Below, piece by piece: positions 20,619 to 32,238 of a stretch of 64,000 nucleotides of DNA (the first letter of the stretch is position 1; every line of letters starts with the position of its first letter). A program made the translations under genes and the position numbers. The DNA comes from Hygrophila difformis. Lineage: Eukaryota > Streptophyta > Magnoliopsida > Lamiales > Acanthaceae. Under the pieces are notes generated by a model, which had not been told where the DNA came from, did no database searches, and saw only the letters and a list, made by a program, of their open reading frames with translations. The stretch is taken from positions 57,688,915-57,752,914 of the forward strand of contig JAOANR010000006.1 in NCBI GenBank assembly GCA_030278955.1. Direction: 5' to 3'.

Positions 20619-21156
20619 TGTAATACCCGAGAATTTTACAACATAAATAAATAAACAAATACAATAAATAAATAAATAGACAAATATAATAAATAAATAA
20701 ATCAGTAAATACATTAAATAAATAAATATAGAAGAAGTGAGAAATGAAATTAATTAAAAGAGATTTAATTAAACAAAAGAAATTAAATAAAGTTAAATAA
20801 GTCGTTACACGGGTATCTGATATAATTCGAAACCAAAAGGTAACAGTTGATCCGAAAGAAATAACAACATGAAATAGGAACCCGAAGAGAGTCCGGAAAT
20901 TGGAATCCGAGAGCATAGAAGGATAGAAACCCGAAAGAGAGGCGGAAAAGCACGACGGATCGCACGACCCGCCCGGACCGGAGTCCAGGCGCAAGCCACG
21001 CGCTGTCCGCGCGCTAAAGGGGCAAAAGGCGCGCCAACCCCGCGCCACACGACAGATTCGCCCGTTGCGTGAACGCGGATTTTTCGACTTTCGGTTGAAC
21101 GTCTATCGACTCAAGACCCTTAGGGTCAGATTTTGGACGCCCTAGGACCTAGACAT

Positions 21157-21166
21157 CTATAAATAA
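21157..21166 (+). promoter_or_regulatory. TATA box of the G2 LTR
   Basis: TCTATAAATA about 100 bp downstream of a GC-rich block (20940-21060). The same box is at 22728-22737 in the 3' LTR. It is the likely LTR promoter of this Gypsy family. Confidence 0.5.
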
Positions 21167-21263
21167 ACCCCCTCGGAAGCCTAAACTCTTTTTCAAAACC
21201 CTACGATACTCTCTACACACACAAGTCGAAATCCCGGAGTCTACGAAGGCATCGAACACCAAG

Positions 21264-21880
21264 ACTGCGAAGTACGAGGAGTTCATCAACTTAAAGCAAG
21301 GTGCACAAACGGTACAAGAGTACTCAGCAAATTCAAGGAGCTAATACGATTCGCTGCGAGGATAGTACCAACCGACTCTGACAAGGCTCAGAAATTCGAG
21401 ATGGGTCTGAACCTTAATATCCGGGAGATACTTGCAGTAGGACAATTCACGAACCTGCAGACGATATATGATCGCGCCGTATCAATTGCTCGAATCCAGC
21501 AATTGAAGCGTAAGGAACATGGTGAGTCGAGCAAGGACTCGCAAGGACTTGAGAAGAAGGGTCGGAAAGACAACAATAACAACTCTAGGAAAGACAATGG
21601 ATCCCGAAGGAAAGGAAATAAAGGTCTCAACAATGGGGGAGACGACAACCGTGGTGCGTTTATACCACGTTGCCCACGATGCAACCATGCACATCTGGTG
21701 CGCCAATGCCCGAAGCCTGGAACCTGCCGTAGGTGCGGCAAGCTTGGTCACAAGGCTAGTGGATGTCGAACGCCAGAGGAGGCGATCGAAAAGAGAGTAG
21801 ATTTGGTGAACCTTCAGCAAGGAGAGAGTGACGAGGAACAAGACCAAAACCCAAACCCTCTTGAGAATAATGAATAGGCA
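21264..21880 (+). pseudogene. G2 gag remnant, C-terminal half
   Basis: Similar to residues from about 190 onward of the G1 Gag: KAQKFEMGLNL, YDRAV, RIQQLKRK, then the knuckles CPRCNHAHLVRQC and CRRCGKLGHKASGC. It is open from 21401 to 21877. A frame break near 21325 separates it from the upstream piece beginning at 21264. The fused ORF ends just before sequence corresponding to the end of pol, showing a deletion of about 4 kb. Confidence 0.8.
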
Positions 21881-22163
21881 GGTATGGGGACATAACTGAA
21901 GTCCTAAGGGGGAGAGGATGTGATACCCCGTAATAATTTATTTTTGGAGTTCGACTCGATATCATGTATCCTAAATCATAAATAAACAAATTCAACTTGT
22001 TTTGAACTACGTTATGGCTTGATCCCTTTACCGGGTACGTAGGCAGCTTAGAAGTCTTAATTCTAAGTTCAGTCACAAAATAATAAAATAAACAAAAGAC
22101 CTTAGCACGAGAAAAGCCGAAACACAACTTCGAGGACGAAGTTAATTCTTAAGGAGGGTAGAC

Positions 22164-24762
22164 TGTAATACCCGAGAATTTTACAACATAAATAAATAAA
22201 CAAATACAATAAATAAATAAATAGACAAATATAATAAATAAATAAATAAACAAATAAATCAGTAAATACATTAAATAAATAAATATAGAAGAAGTGAGAA
22301 ATGAAATTAATTAAAAGAGATTTAATTAAACAAAAGAAATTAAATAAAGTTAAATAAGTCGTTACACGGGTATCCGATATAATTCCAAACCAAAACGTAA
22401 TAGTTGATCCGAAAGAAATAACAACACGAAATAGGAACCCGAAGAGAGTCCGGAAATTGGAATCCGAGAGCATAGAAGGATAGAAACCCGAAAGAGAGGC
22501 GGAAAAGCACGACGGATCGCACGACCCGCCCGGACCGGAGTCCAGGCGCAAGCCGCGCACTGTCCGCGCGCTAAAGGGGCAAAAGGCGCGCCAACCCCGC
22601 GCCACACGACAGATTCACCCGTTGCATGAATCTCTCGCCCGAACGCGGATTTTTCGACTTTCGGTTGAACGTCTCTCGACTCAAGACCCTTAGGGTCAGA
22701 CTTTGGACGCCCTAGGACCTAGACATCTATAAATAAACTCCCTCGGAAGCCTAAACTCTTTTTCAAAACCCTACGATACTCTCTACACACACAAGTCGAA
22801 ATCCCGGAGTCTACGAAGGCATCGAACACCAAGGCAGCAGCTTTGGACGAAAATCCAAGGATCTCCGACGTTGTGGTAAGCTCTAGTCCGATAGATCCTT
22901 TAACGTGTCAATCCGAAAATGGATTCTAACCCCGTCTCTTTCCTCTTTACACCCCGAATCGGATATAGAACGGAGAACCCGACGAACGGAGAGGAGAAAC
23001 AGTGATCTGGAAGCCACGCCTCCGAAATAGACATCCCGGACGTTCACAAATCTGTAAGTTAACTCTTACATGGTTTTGGGAAGAATTGAAACATTCGAAA
23101 CTAAAAGATTTAACAAGAAATCGTAAATCTGTCAACTTTTGTTTTCTACCGACGCAACAGTTTTGATGAATTTTTCCGAACCTTAAAACAACTTCAAACG
23201 GAAAAACTTAAAACACAAAAAATGTTCCTAAGGCTTAGATCTATCTACTGTAAATTTTTGAGAATTTTTAGAGACGATTTGATAGGTGAAAACCAACCGA
23301 AAACGAACTGCTTGAATCTAGATCTCGAAATTCTGGACAGAACTTAGGTATGATCTTGATCACGTTTTTGACATAGGTTCCAGACCGATTTAGATCTTTG
23401 GCCGAACATGAAAGTCGTAGATAATTGTCTTAAGATAATCTCTGTAAAATTTCATCAAATTTGGAGTTGAATTGCTTTGGTAGAATTCGAAATCTTTAAA
23501 CTGTGATACATTAAATTCGGACAGAATTGTTCTTCTGCGAAAATTGGTGATTTTGACCTACTTAGGTATCTCGGATTGAAAAAGTTAAAACACAAAAGTT
23601 GTAGATCTTGACGTTTCTGAGTCAGATATGAAATTTTGGAATTTTTGGAATTAAATCTGATTTTAGACGAATTTTAGAGTAAACTGTGGTTTACCAGAAA
23701 TCGAATCTTGAAATCTTGTTGAAACATGGGATTAACCTTTAGGGTTGAAATGAGTTGAGATATTATTTTTAAATAAATATAATTGAAGTCAGATTTTTAA
23801 AACTAAATCCCCTTACAAACTTGATAAATTAAAATTAGGGGTGAGTGCTCTGCAGGGTGCCCCCTAACGATTCACTTCGTGCCTTAATGGACGATGGTGA
23901 CCCCGCGCGCTAAACTTGAGATATGATATTGCCAAAACGGCGAAATATAGAGCCTACACTCTCGTGAATATCCACATGGGTTTCCCGAGGCTCCGGAGTG
24001 GTACTGGGTATGGCTGATACGGTTGCGGCCGCCGGGCTACCGGCTAAACTTGTTGATATCGCGATGCTATCGTGAAACTTTGAAATACCGAATCTGGGTT
24101 GTAATGGGGATATTAAATTAAATTAAATTGAATTAAATTATGTTTGTCGCCCAATTAAATTATTTAAATGCTTTATTTAAATTATGGCTATTATTCTAAG
24201 TCATGCGAAATGTGTTGTTAAGTAGAGCCCTGAAATAAATTATGCTATTGGATAGTTGATTAGATTAAATTGAGTATTATGTTATTATCATCCTTAGTGT
24301 TAATTATTAAATTAATGGCTTTTAAACCCTACGATCATGCATGTGTTAACTTACTCAGCAAGTTGTGCTGACCCAAACCATTTTTATTCTTTTTCTTACA
24401 GAGTATGTGGAATGAGCCTGTGTGAGCACGAACCATGCATGGGGTTTTTGGGAAATATTATTTTGCTTTTAAATTCGTACTTTAGACTATATTATGAACG
24501 GGCCTGTTTAACCCGTGTTTTGGCCATGTCGGCCCTATTTATATTTTCCGCTGCGATACTATACTAAAACAAATATTTCCGCTGCGCTATGATATTATTA
24601 CTTTCGAATTATATTGTATGGGCTATCTTGAATGATTTAAATATTTTAAGTACTGCAATACCTAGCCTTACATCTCTTTAGTAAGCTCGGAAAAACCATG
24701 TCTTACTAGGGAGATGTGGCGGTGACATCCCGACCTGGGTGACCAAAAACCGGGGTGTTACA
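22164..24762 (+). repeat. G2 3' LTR
   Basis: 2599 bp, TGTAATACCC...GTGTTACA. Contains one copy of the GGCCGCCGGGCTACCGGC segment (about 24026-24046) that is multiplied in the G4 LTRs. Confidence 0.88.
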
Positions 24763-24767
24763 AAACG

Positions 24768-26965
24768 GTTTGGTCAGCACAACTTGCTGAGTAAGTTAAC
24801 ACATGCATGATCGTAGGGTTCAAAAGCCATTAATTTAATATTTACATAAAAACATCATAATAAACCATAAATAATTCAATTTAATTATCTAACCAATTTG
24901 CATAATCAATTCATGGCACTAGTCAATAATACATTTAGCACAATTTAAAATGAAAGACATAATTAATTTAAATAAAGCATTTAACAATTTAAACGACAAC
25001 GATAAATAATCCAATTTAATTTAAATTCCCCATTACATCCCGATTTAGTAGTTTCAAGTGTTTCACGATTGCATCGCGATCTCGACAAGTTTAGCCGGAA
25101 ACCGGCGGCCGCAGCCGTATCTGCCATACCCAGTACCACTCCGGAGCCTCGGGAAACCCATATGGATATTCACGAGAGTGTAGGCCATATATCTCATGCC
25201 GTTTTGGCAATATCATATCTCAATTTTTCCGCGGGGTCACCATCGTCCATAAAGGCACGAAGTGAAGCAGTTAGGGGGCACCCTGCAGAGCACTCACCCC
25301 TAATTTTAATTTATCAAGTTTGTAAGGGGATTTATTTCAAAAATTCTGGTTTCACTAAATTTATTAAGAAAAAGATTTCAACTCGTTTCAACCCTAAAGG
25401 CTAATTCCATCGTTTCAACAAGATTTCAAAATTTGACTCCGGTAAACCGCTGTTTACTCTAAAATTAATTTAAAATCAGATCTAAGTCAAACAATTCTGA
25501 AAACTTACCACTCACTCGGAAACACCGAGATGAACAACTTTCATGTTTTACCTTTTTCAATCCGAGATACCGAAACAGGGCAAAAACGTCAATTTTCATC
25601 ATATCATTAATCTGTCCGAATTTCGTGTACAGCAATTCCAAAATTTCGAGATCTACCAGAGCAATTCAACTCCAAATTTAACGAAATTTTACAGAGACCT
25701 TCTTAAGACATTTATCTACAACTTTCATGTTGGCTAAAGATTTAAATCGGCCTAGAACCCTAGTCAAAAACGTCATCAAGTTCAGACCTAAGTTCTGTCA
25801 AGAATTTCATGATTCAAATCTTAGCAGTTCGGTTTCGGGTTGATTTCATATACCAAATCATCACGAAAAATTCTGAAAATTTAACAGGAGATAGATCTAA
25901 GCCTTAGGAACATTTTTTGTGTTTTAAGTTTTCTCGTTTGAAGACTTTTAAGGGTTCGGGAAAACTGTACAAAATTGCTGCGCCTGTAGAAATCACATGT
26001 TGATAGATTTTCGAAAGTCTTGATTAAGCTTTTAGATTTTAAGTGTTTTAATTACTCCCAAAACCATGTAAGTGTCAACTTACAGATTTCCAGTCGTCTG
26101 GGAACGTCGATTTTGGAGGCGTGGCTTTCAGTCCACCGTTTATCTTCTCCGTTCGTCGGGTTCTTCGTTCTAGATCCGATTCGGGGTGTAGAGAAGAAAA
26201 GAATAAGGTTAGGATTCATTTTCGAATCGTATATGGAACAAGGATCGGATCGGAACTTACCACAACGTTAGAGATCTTCCGAATTCGTCCACGACAGTCC
26301 TTGCCTTGGTTTCGTGCCTCCGACGACTCCAGAGTTAGGGTTTTCGAACGTATAGAGAGTATGGATGTTTTGAAAAGTGTTCGGGGCTTTCAAGAGGGGT
26401 TATTTATAGGTAGACATGACCTAGGGACGTCCAAGGTCGGCCTTGGTGAGTCTTAAGCCGAAAGGTGTTCAACCGAAGTCGGAAAATCCGGATTCGGGCG
26501 AGTGAATCTCGCAACCGGCGAATCTGTCGTGTGGCGCGGTCGTGGCGCGCCAGTTAGCCTTTCACCGCGTGGCCACCGCGCGGCTCACGCCTGGACTTCG
26601 GTCCGGGCGGGACGTGCGATCCGTCGTGCCTTTCCTCCTCTCTTTCGGACTTCTATCCCTCTATGCTCCCGGATTCCGATTTCCGGGCCATCTTCGGGTT
26701 CCTATTCCGTATCGTCATTTCCCTCGGATCTAAATTTATGTTTGGACTCGAGTTTTCGAGTCCATTGGTGTCGGGTACACGTGTAACAACTTATTTATCT
26801 TTATTTAATTCCTTTTATTTAATTAAATTCCTTTAATTCCTTTTTAAGTTAAATTTCATTTCTCATTTCCTTACCTTTATTTATTTATTTGCTGTCTTTA
26901 TTTATTTATTGTATTTATTTTATTTATTGTATTTATTTTATGTTGGAAAATTCTCGGGTATTACA
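24768..26965 (-). repeat. G1 3' LTR, inner piece
   Basis: Continues the LTR after G2 and ends ...CTCGGGTATTACA next to the purine tract. It has a GC-rich block at about 26530-26630 containing the complement of GACGGATCGCACG. Confidence 0.88.
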
Positions 26966-26981
26966 GTCTACCCTCCTTAAG
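26966..26981 (-). promoter_or_regulatory. G1 polypurine tract
   Basis: Minus strand CTTAAGGAGGGTAGAC directly before the 3' LTR. The same tract is found in G2 (22151-22163) and, as AAGGGGGGTAGAC, in G4 (47498-47510). Confidence 0.85.
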
Positions 26982-27209
26982 AATCAACTTCGTCCTCGAA
27001 GTTGTGTTTCGGCTTTTCTCGTGCTAAGGTCTTTTTGGTTGTTTTATTATTTCGTGACTGAACTTAGAATTAAAACTTCTAAGTTGCCTACGTACGCTGT
27101 GAAGGGATCAAGCCATAACGTAGTTAAAAACAATTTGAATTTGTTTGCTTGTTTACAAAAATGCACGAAAAATACATGGTGTGACATCCTCTCCCCCTTA
27201 AGATTGCAG

Positions 27210-28880
27210 TTATGTCCCCATAACAGTGTCGGTGTCGGTTTGGAACAGTGTCGGATAGCGTTCTCTCATGTCGGATTCTACCTCCCAAGTTGCCGTCTCA
27301 CTTTCGTGGTTCGACCAAAGAACCTTGATCATTTTGACGGTTTTGTTCCTCGTTACTCGCTCCTTAACGTCTATAATTCGCACTGGGACTTCTTCATATG
27401 TCAGGTCCTCATCGAGCTCGATTACTTCCGGTTGAAGTACATGTGTCGGGTCTAGCACATACTTATTTAGTTGTGAGACGTGGAAGACATTATGAACTCG
27501 ATCTAGTTGTGGCGGTAAAGCCAGTTGGTAGGCCAAATTTCCGACTCGTTCTAGAATTTCGTAAAGTCCTATGTATCGAGGACTCAACTTTCCTTGTTTG
27601 CCAAAGCGCATCACCCCCTTCATGGGTGATATCTTTAACATGACCCTATCTCCCACTTGAAATTCTAGGTCTCGTTGTCTCACGTCAGCGTAACTCTTCT
27701 GACGGTCTTGAGCGGCTCTCATTTTTCCTTGAATCACCTTGATTTGTTGAGCCATGTCTTCGATAAGTTGTGGTCCCACTACCACCGACTTATCATTTTC
27801 TTCCCAGCTCAACGGGCTTCGGCACCTTCGTCCATACAACGCCTCGAATGGTGCCATGCCAATGCTAGCATGGTAGCTATTATTATAGGAAAATTCGATT
27901 AAGGGTAAATGGGATTCCCAATTTCCCTTAAATTCCAACACACATGCTCTCAGCATGTCTTCTAGTGTTTGGATTGTTCTCTCGGTTTGACCATCCGTCA
28001 TCGGGTGGAATGCGGTGCTCATTTTGATTTGAATACCGAGAGCTTTTTGTAACTCCGTCCAAAAGTGAGAGACAAATCTACTGTCTCTCTCAGAACTGAT
28101 GTCATGTGGTACTCCATGTCGTCGTACCACATTATCAACGTAGGCTCGGGCCAATTGGTCCATAGTCCACGTGTCCTTCATCGGGATAAATATGGCTGTC
28201 TTCGTTAGCCTATCCACAATCACCCAAATCTTATTCATGCCAATAGGTGATCGGGGTAATCCCGAGACAAAATCCATTGAGATGCTATCCCACTTCCAAC
28301 TTGGAATCTCTAGTGGTTGCATCAGTCCTAAGGGTTTATGTCGCACTGCCTTAACCTTTTGGCAGGTGAGGCATTTCGCCACGAAGTCTGCAACTTCCTT
28401 TTTCATTCCCGGCCACCAATAGATCTTCTTTAGATCTTTGTAAAGCTTGTCACCTCCGGGATGCACTGAATATGACGTGTTGTGCCCTTCTTCCATCAAC
28501 CTTCGCTTCAACTCGGCACATTCATGGGGCACACACCATCTCCCTTTGAAGCGAATGCTTCCATCCTCGTGCACATCAAATCCTATTGCCTTCCCCTCGG
28601 CAATATACCCCTTTATCTTTTCTAATTTCGCGTCGCCCGGTTGGGCGAGCCTAATCTCGTCCAATATTGGAGTTTCTACGACCATGGCATTGATCGTGTC
28701 ACTCACTGTGCCCGGATGCACAAGTTCCAAATCCAATCTCGCTAAATCCATGTACAATGCCTGCAGAATTACCAACGAGTTTGTCACGTGTTGGGTTTTC
28801 CGGCTTAAGGCATCGGCTACCACATTCGCCTTCCCCTCGTGGTAGGATATCTCCAAATCGTAGTCCTTAATAAGTTCCAA
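27210..28880 (-). CDS. G1 pol: RNase H end, integrase, chromodomain-like tail
   Basis: 556 codons. Residues 1-28 are the end of RNase H (EGKANVVADALSRK). The integrase zinc domain has H133, H140, C170 and C173. The core has D203 (SMDFVSG), D266 and E300 (GQTERT), a D-D-35-E-like spacing. The GPY/F-type region follows, RYIGLYEILERVG and VHNVFHVSQLNKY, and then a chromodomain-like end with VLWSNHESETATWE. The integrase inserts the cDNA; the chromodomain is thought to steer it to heterochromatin. The zinc and catalytic residues are all present. The stop is followed by the 3' untranslated region and purine tract. Confidence 0.9.
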   Translation of the reverse strand: MELIKDYDLEISYHEGKANVVADALSRKTQHVTNSLVILQALYMDLARLDLELVHPGTVSDTINAMVVETPILDEIRLAQPGDAKLEKIKGYIAEGKAIGFDVHEDGSIRFKGRWCVPHECAELKRRLMEEGHNTSYSVHPGGDKLYKDLKKIYWWPGMKKEVADFVAKCLTCQKVKAVRHKPLGLMQPLEIPSWKWDSISMDFVSGLPRSPIGMNKIWVIVDRLTKTAIFIPMKDTWTMDQLARAYVDNVVRRHGVPHDISSERDSRFVSHFWTELQKALGIQIKMSTAFHPMTDGQTERTIQTLEDMLRACVLEFKGNWESHLPLIEFSYNNSYHASIGMAPFEALYGRRCRSPLSWEENDKSVVVGPQLIEDMAQQIKVIQGKMRAAQDRQKSYADVRQRDLEFQVGDRVMLKISPMKGVMRFGKQGKLSPRYIGLYEILERVGNLAYQLALPPQLDRVHNVFHVSQLNKYVLDPTHVLQPEVIELDEDLTYEEVPVRIIDVKERVTRNKTVKMIKVLWSNHESETATWEVESDMRERYPTLFQTDTDTVMGT

Positions 28881-28889
28881 CCACCTTCG

Positions 28890-29106
28890 CTATCTCAAAT
28901 TCAACTCCTTCTGAGTGAATATATACTTCAAGCTCTTGTGGTCGGTAAACATTCGACACTTCCGCCCATAAAGATAATGTCTCCATATCTTTAGAGCGAA
29001 AACGACCGCTGCCAACTCCAGGTCGTGTGTCGGATAATTTTCCTCGTGAGGTTTTAGCTGGCGTGATGCATACGCTACGACTCTTGAGTCTTGCATCAAG
29101 ACACAA
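28890..29106 (-). pseudogene. G1 RNase H, frame-broken
   Basis: Carries [37 protein letters not shown] and [18 protein letters not shown], the typical Gypsy RNase H block. Frame breaks near 29110-29140 and 28885 separate it from RT and integrase. Confidence 0.85.
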
Positions 29107-29107
29107 C

Positions 29108-30127
29108 CTAAACCTTCCTTCGAAGCATTGCTATAAAGAAGTCACCATTCTCTGATGGTAGTGTCAATACGAGTGTGGTTGTGAGTCGTTTTTTCAGCTC
29201 TTGAAACGCTGTCTCACAAGCCTCTGTCCACACGTATTTTACTCCCTTCTTCAGTAGCTGGGTCAAAGGTCGTGCGATTTTTGAAAAATCCTTCACGAAC
29301 CGTCTATAGTACCCAGCTAATCCAAGGAAACTCCTTATCTCAGTTTGGCTCTTTGGAGTTGCCCATTCAGTTACGGCAGAAACTTTCGCCGGATCCACTG
29401 AAACTCCATCAGCGGAGACTATGTGTCCTAGAAATGCTACCTCCTTCAGCCAAAAATCGCATTTGGACAATTTGCCGTATAGCTGATTCTTTCGCAAGGT
29501 CCCTAACACTTGGTGCAAGTGCTGGGCGTGCTCCTCCTCGCTTTTCGAGTAGATCAGGATGTCATCAATGAACACTACTACACACTGATCTAATAGCTCT
29601 CGAAATACATTGTTCATGAGGTTCATGAACATGACCGGAGCATTTGTTAACCCAAAGGATAACACTGTGAACTCGTAGTGGCCATATCGAGTTCGAAACG
29701 CCGTCTTTGGAATGTCTTTCTCGACAATTCTCAACTGGTGATAACGAGATCGTAAGTCGATCTTCGAGAATACTGAAGCTCCCTTCAGTTGATCAAATAG
29801 ATCCTCTATTCTCGGCAAAGGGTATTTATTCTTGATAGTCACTTGGTTCAACCCTAGATAATCTAAGCAAAGACGTAATCCTCCGTCTTTCTTCTTAACA
29901 AATAAAACCGGTGCTCCCCAGGGGGAAGTACTCGGCCTTATGTACCCTTTTCCTAACAGCTCCTCGAGTTGGTCCTTTAACTCCTTCATTTCCAATGGCG
30001 CCATCCGGTACGGAGCTTTTGAGACAGGCTCTGTGCCCGGGATGAGATCTATAGTGAACTCAAGATCTCTCTCAGGTGGCATGCCCGGGATGTCTTCAGG
30101 AAACACGTCCGGGTATTCTCTTACCAC
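29108..30127 (-). CDS. G1 reverse transcriptase
   Basis: 339 codons of RVT_1-type [16 protein letters not shown] at the start, [33 protein letters not shown] (usually DLRSGYHQ), FGLTNAP and the catalytic FIDDIL at about residue 187, then [10 protein letters not shown] and [17 protein letters not shown] of the connection domain. It polymerises element cDNA. The upstream join to the gag/protease ORF is interrupted near 30130-30200, so the native polyprotein is broken; the Met at 30127 is internal. Confidence 0.9.
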   Translation of the reverse strand: MVREYPDVFPEDIPGMPPERDLEFTIDLIPGTEPVSKAPYRMAPLEMKELKDQLEELLGKGYIRPSTSPWGAPVLFVKKKDGGLRLCLDYLGLNQVTIKNKYPLPRIEDLFDQLKGASVFSKIDLRSRYHQLRIVEKDIPKTAFRTRYGHYEFTVLSFGLTNAPVMFMNLMNNVFRELLDQCVVVFIDDILIYSKSEEEHAQHLHQVLGTLRKNQLYGKLSKCDFWLKEVAFLGHIVSADGVSVDPAKVSAVTEWATPKSQTEIRSFLGLAGYYRRFVKDFSKIARPLTQLLKKGVKYVWTEACETAFQELKKRLTTTLVLTLPSENGDFFIAMLRRKV

Positions 30128-30203
30128 CGGTATGCTGTCAACTTGTTCTCTTCCGCCTCAAGGTTGTGCACATAGCACGCATATAGCTCATACCCCTTAC
30201 GCA

Positions 30204-31919
30204 TCAAGTTAGTTTGAGTGCACTAACGATTTTGTTACTCCTCTTAGGGGGCTGAGAGTAAAAGATAACTCTCTTTCCCCTACTTCTTGACAAGGTGATC
30301 TTTTGCTTTTGGCATTCGATCACCGCCTTATACTGGGATAACCAATCCATCCCCAGTATGATGTCAAAGTCTCTTAAGTTAAATTCTACTAAGTTCGCGA
30401 AGAATTCTACGTTCTTTATCACTATAGGAATTCCGTTATATCGTTTAGAGCAAGATACTACCTCTCCAGAAGGCAATTGAATTCCTAAGCTAATTCTCTC
30501 GCACTTAGGTAGATCTAACTCAGGCACTATTCTTGATGCTATGATTGAGCAACTAGCTGCAGAATCAAATAGAACTCTAAGGGGTGTATTCAAAACATGA
30601 AATGTACCTGCCATCACTTCTCCTTGTGCAGGCACGTCCGCTTGGTTAACCACGTTGAGCCTCCCCATAGGGCATCCTTGGTTGCCCTGCTGATTCGCAT
30701 TCGGCTGCTGATTTTGCTGTTGGTTTTGATTCTGCGGTGGCGGAGGTCGTTGATTCTGGTTCTGATTCGGCGGCCTAAATTGGTTCTGAGGGGGTCTATA
30801 CCCCTGGTTATTTCCGTTCCGCCCATTTTGGTTGTGAGGCTGTTCCGGCCCCATGACCAAATCTTCCCTCCTTGTTATATTCTCGAACCTCGTCCGGCAA
30901 TCTCGACGAATGTGACCCATTCGACCACATCGGAAGCAGGCGCCCTGTTGAGGGCATCCCCTCGCCAGATGGGGTCGTCCACATCTTGGGCAGGGTGGTA
31001 CCGGTTCTTCTTGGTTAAACCTCCTTCCATTGTTGGTTTGTTGTGGCCTATTCGACCCTCTCCGCTGTTCGTTCCTTCCCGTATTGTTCTCGCTTCTCGC
31101 GTCCCGGTTCCTCTTGTCTTGGGGACCCCTGCTGGACTCCCCACTAACCCTTCTCTTCAGTTGTTGCACACGCGCTACTGCCACAGCGCGGTCATACACA
31201 GCTTGCAGGTCGGGGTAGTGTACCTCCACGATCACCTCGCGAACAGACAGGTTCAGTCCCATCTCGAACTTTTGTGCTTTCTCCGCATCCGTGGGCACTA
31301 GCCTTGGTGCGAACCTTACTAGCTCTTTGAAATGAGTGTAGTACTCCTGCACAGTATGGCATCCTTGCTTCAGCGACAGGAATTCCTCATACATAGCTGA
31401 TTTAGTACTCAAGTGATAGAATCGATCCCTGAGCAGTTCCATCATTTCTGCCCACGAGTAGGGCTCGTCATCTTCAGTCAGCTTGGCTTGAGTCGCCTGC
31501 CACCAGTCGTCCGCTTCGCCTCCCAAGTAGTACGAAGCGACGTGCACTCTCTCTCCTTCCGGACATTTGACTGCTCCCAGCAGCTTGTCGAAGGTTCGGA
31601 TCCACTCTTCCAGTTTAGCTGGATCCTCCTCACCAGCGTAGTGGGGCGGCTGGTAAGGATTCACCATTGCCAAGTCGTTGGGGCGAGCCTGAGGCGGAGG
31701 TACCGCCGCAGCTTGCCCTTGATTGACTTGCGCATTTCCTAGCGCAACCAAAACCTCTTCTATCGTCCGAAGACGATCGCCCACATTGTTCGGTGCGGGG
31801 GCGTCCTGCGCACCTTGGGGTTGTTCCTCTACAGGTTGAGCCGGTTCCGTGACATTTGGAGGTGTTTCAGTAGTGGTTTGGGGAGCGGGTTGAGTTCTTC
31901 CTCTTCCTCTGGGTGCCAT
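30204..31919 (-). CDS. G1 gag and protease
   Basis: Start taken at the ATG at 31917-31919 (MAPRGRGRTQ). It is preceded by TTTGTAACAG on the minus strand, which looks like a 3' splice site, so the 14 codons upstream are doubtful. The Retrotrans_gag capsid domain lies at about 105-260 (GEADDWWQ, YYTHFKELVRFAPRLV). Arg/Asn-rich linkers flank two cysteine motifs, CPRCGRPHLARGC and the knuckle CFRCGRMGHIRRDC. After a Gln/Asn-rich linker comes the aspartic protease with LFDSAAS in place of the usual DSGAS, and ILGMDWL. The Gly-to-Ala change next to the catalytic Asp may harm the protease. Confidence 0.9.
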   Translation of the reverse strand: MAPRGRGRTQPAPQTTTETPPNVTEPAQPVEEQPQGAQDAPAPNNVGDRLRTIEEVLVALGNAQVNQGQAAAVPPPQARPNDLAMVNPYQPPHYAGEEDPAKLEEWIRTFDKLLGAVKCPEGERVHVASYYLGGEADDWWQATQAKLTEDDEPYSWAEMMELLRDRFYHLSTKSAMYEEFLSLKQGCHTVQEYYTHFKELVRFAPRLVPTDAEKAQKFEMGLNLSVREVIVEVHYPDLQAVYDRAVAVARVQQLKRRVSGESSRGPQDKRNRDARSENNTGRNEQRRGSNRPQQTNNGRRFNQEEPVPPCPRCGRPHLARGCPQQGACFRCGRMGHIRRDCRTRFENITRREDLVMGPEQPHNQNGRNGNNQGYRPPQNQFRPPNQNQNQRPPPPQNQNQQQNQQPNANQQGNQGCPMGRLNVVNQADVPAQGEVMAGTFHVLNTPLRVLFDSAASCSIIASRIVPELDLPKCERISLGIQLPSGEVVSCSKRYNGIPIVIKNVEFFANLVEFNLRDFDIILGMDWLSQYKAVIECQKQKITLSRSRGKRVIFYSQPPKRSNKIVSALKLT

Positions 31920-32238
31920 TCTGTTACAAATAGGGTGGATTAGGACTTGTGAAATTAACATATAGTCTTAACGATTTTTATAAATGTATATGTGTTTTGT
32001 AATTTCGCACGTGGTGCTCGATCGAACTAAGAAGCGTCGTACGCTTCTGGGTTTTATTTTATTTTATTTTATTTCGATTTTTTTTTGGTACAGACAGGTC
32101 TGTCCAGTTTTTTTTCTTCGATTTATTATAAATAAATCGGGCATTTTATTCCTTAAAAGAAATTTTAGTACAAGGGGGAAGGTATACAAAAGTAGAAATA
32201 TTTTCCTAGCAAAATAGTATCTACTATAAATAGAATCT

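Larger units (their letters stand above)
20619..24762 (+). mobile_element. G2: deleted Gypsy element nested in the G1 LTR
   Basis: Flanked by AAACG at 20614-20618 and 24763-24767. The 5' LTR is truncated to 645 bp (20619-21263, ending in CACCAAG). It is followed by a gag fragment, a short 3' untranslated region (21878-22163) with purine tract AAGGAGGGTAGAC (22151-22163), and a full 3' LTR (22164-24762, 2599 bp). Primer site, most of gag and all of pol are gone. The deletion joins the U5-proximal LTR part directly to mid-gag. Confidence 0.88.

Noticed and set aside
20539..21048. 169-codon minus-strand ORF and similar frames in the other LTR copies (22102-22605, 26502-26786, 36868-37222, 37630-38199)
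   Set aside because: Repeated in every G-type LTR over the GC-rich block and the ATTTATTT repeats; composition-driven frames, not genes.
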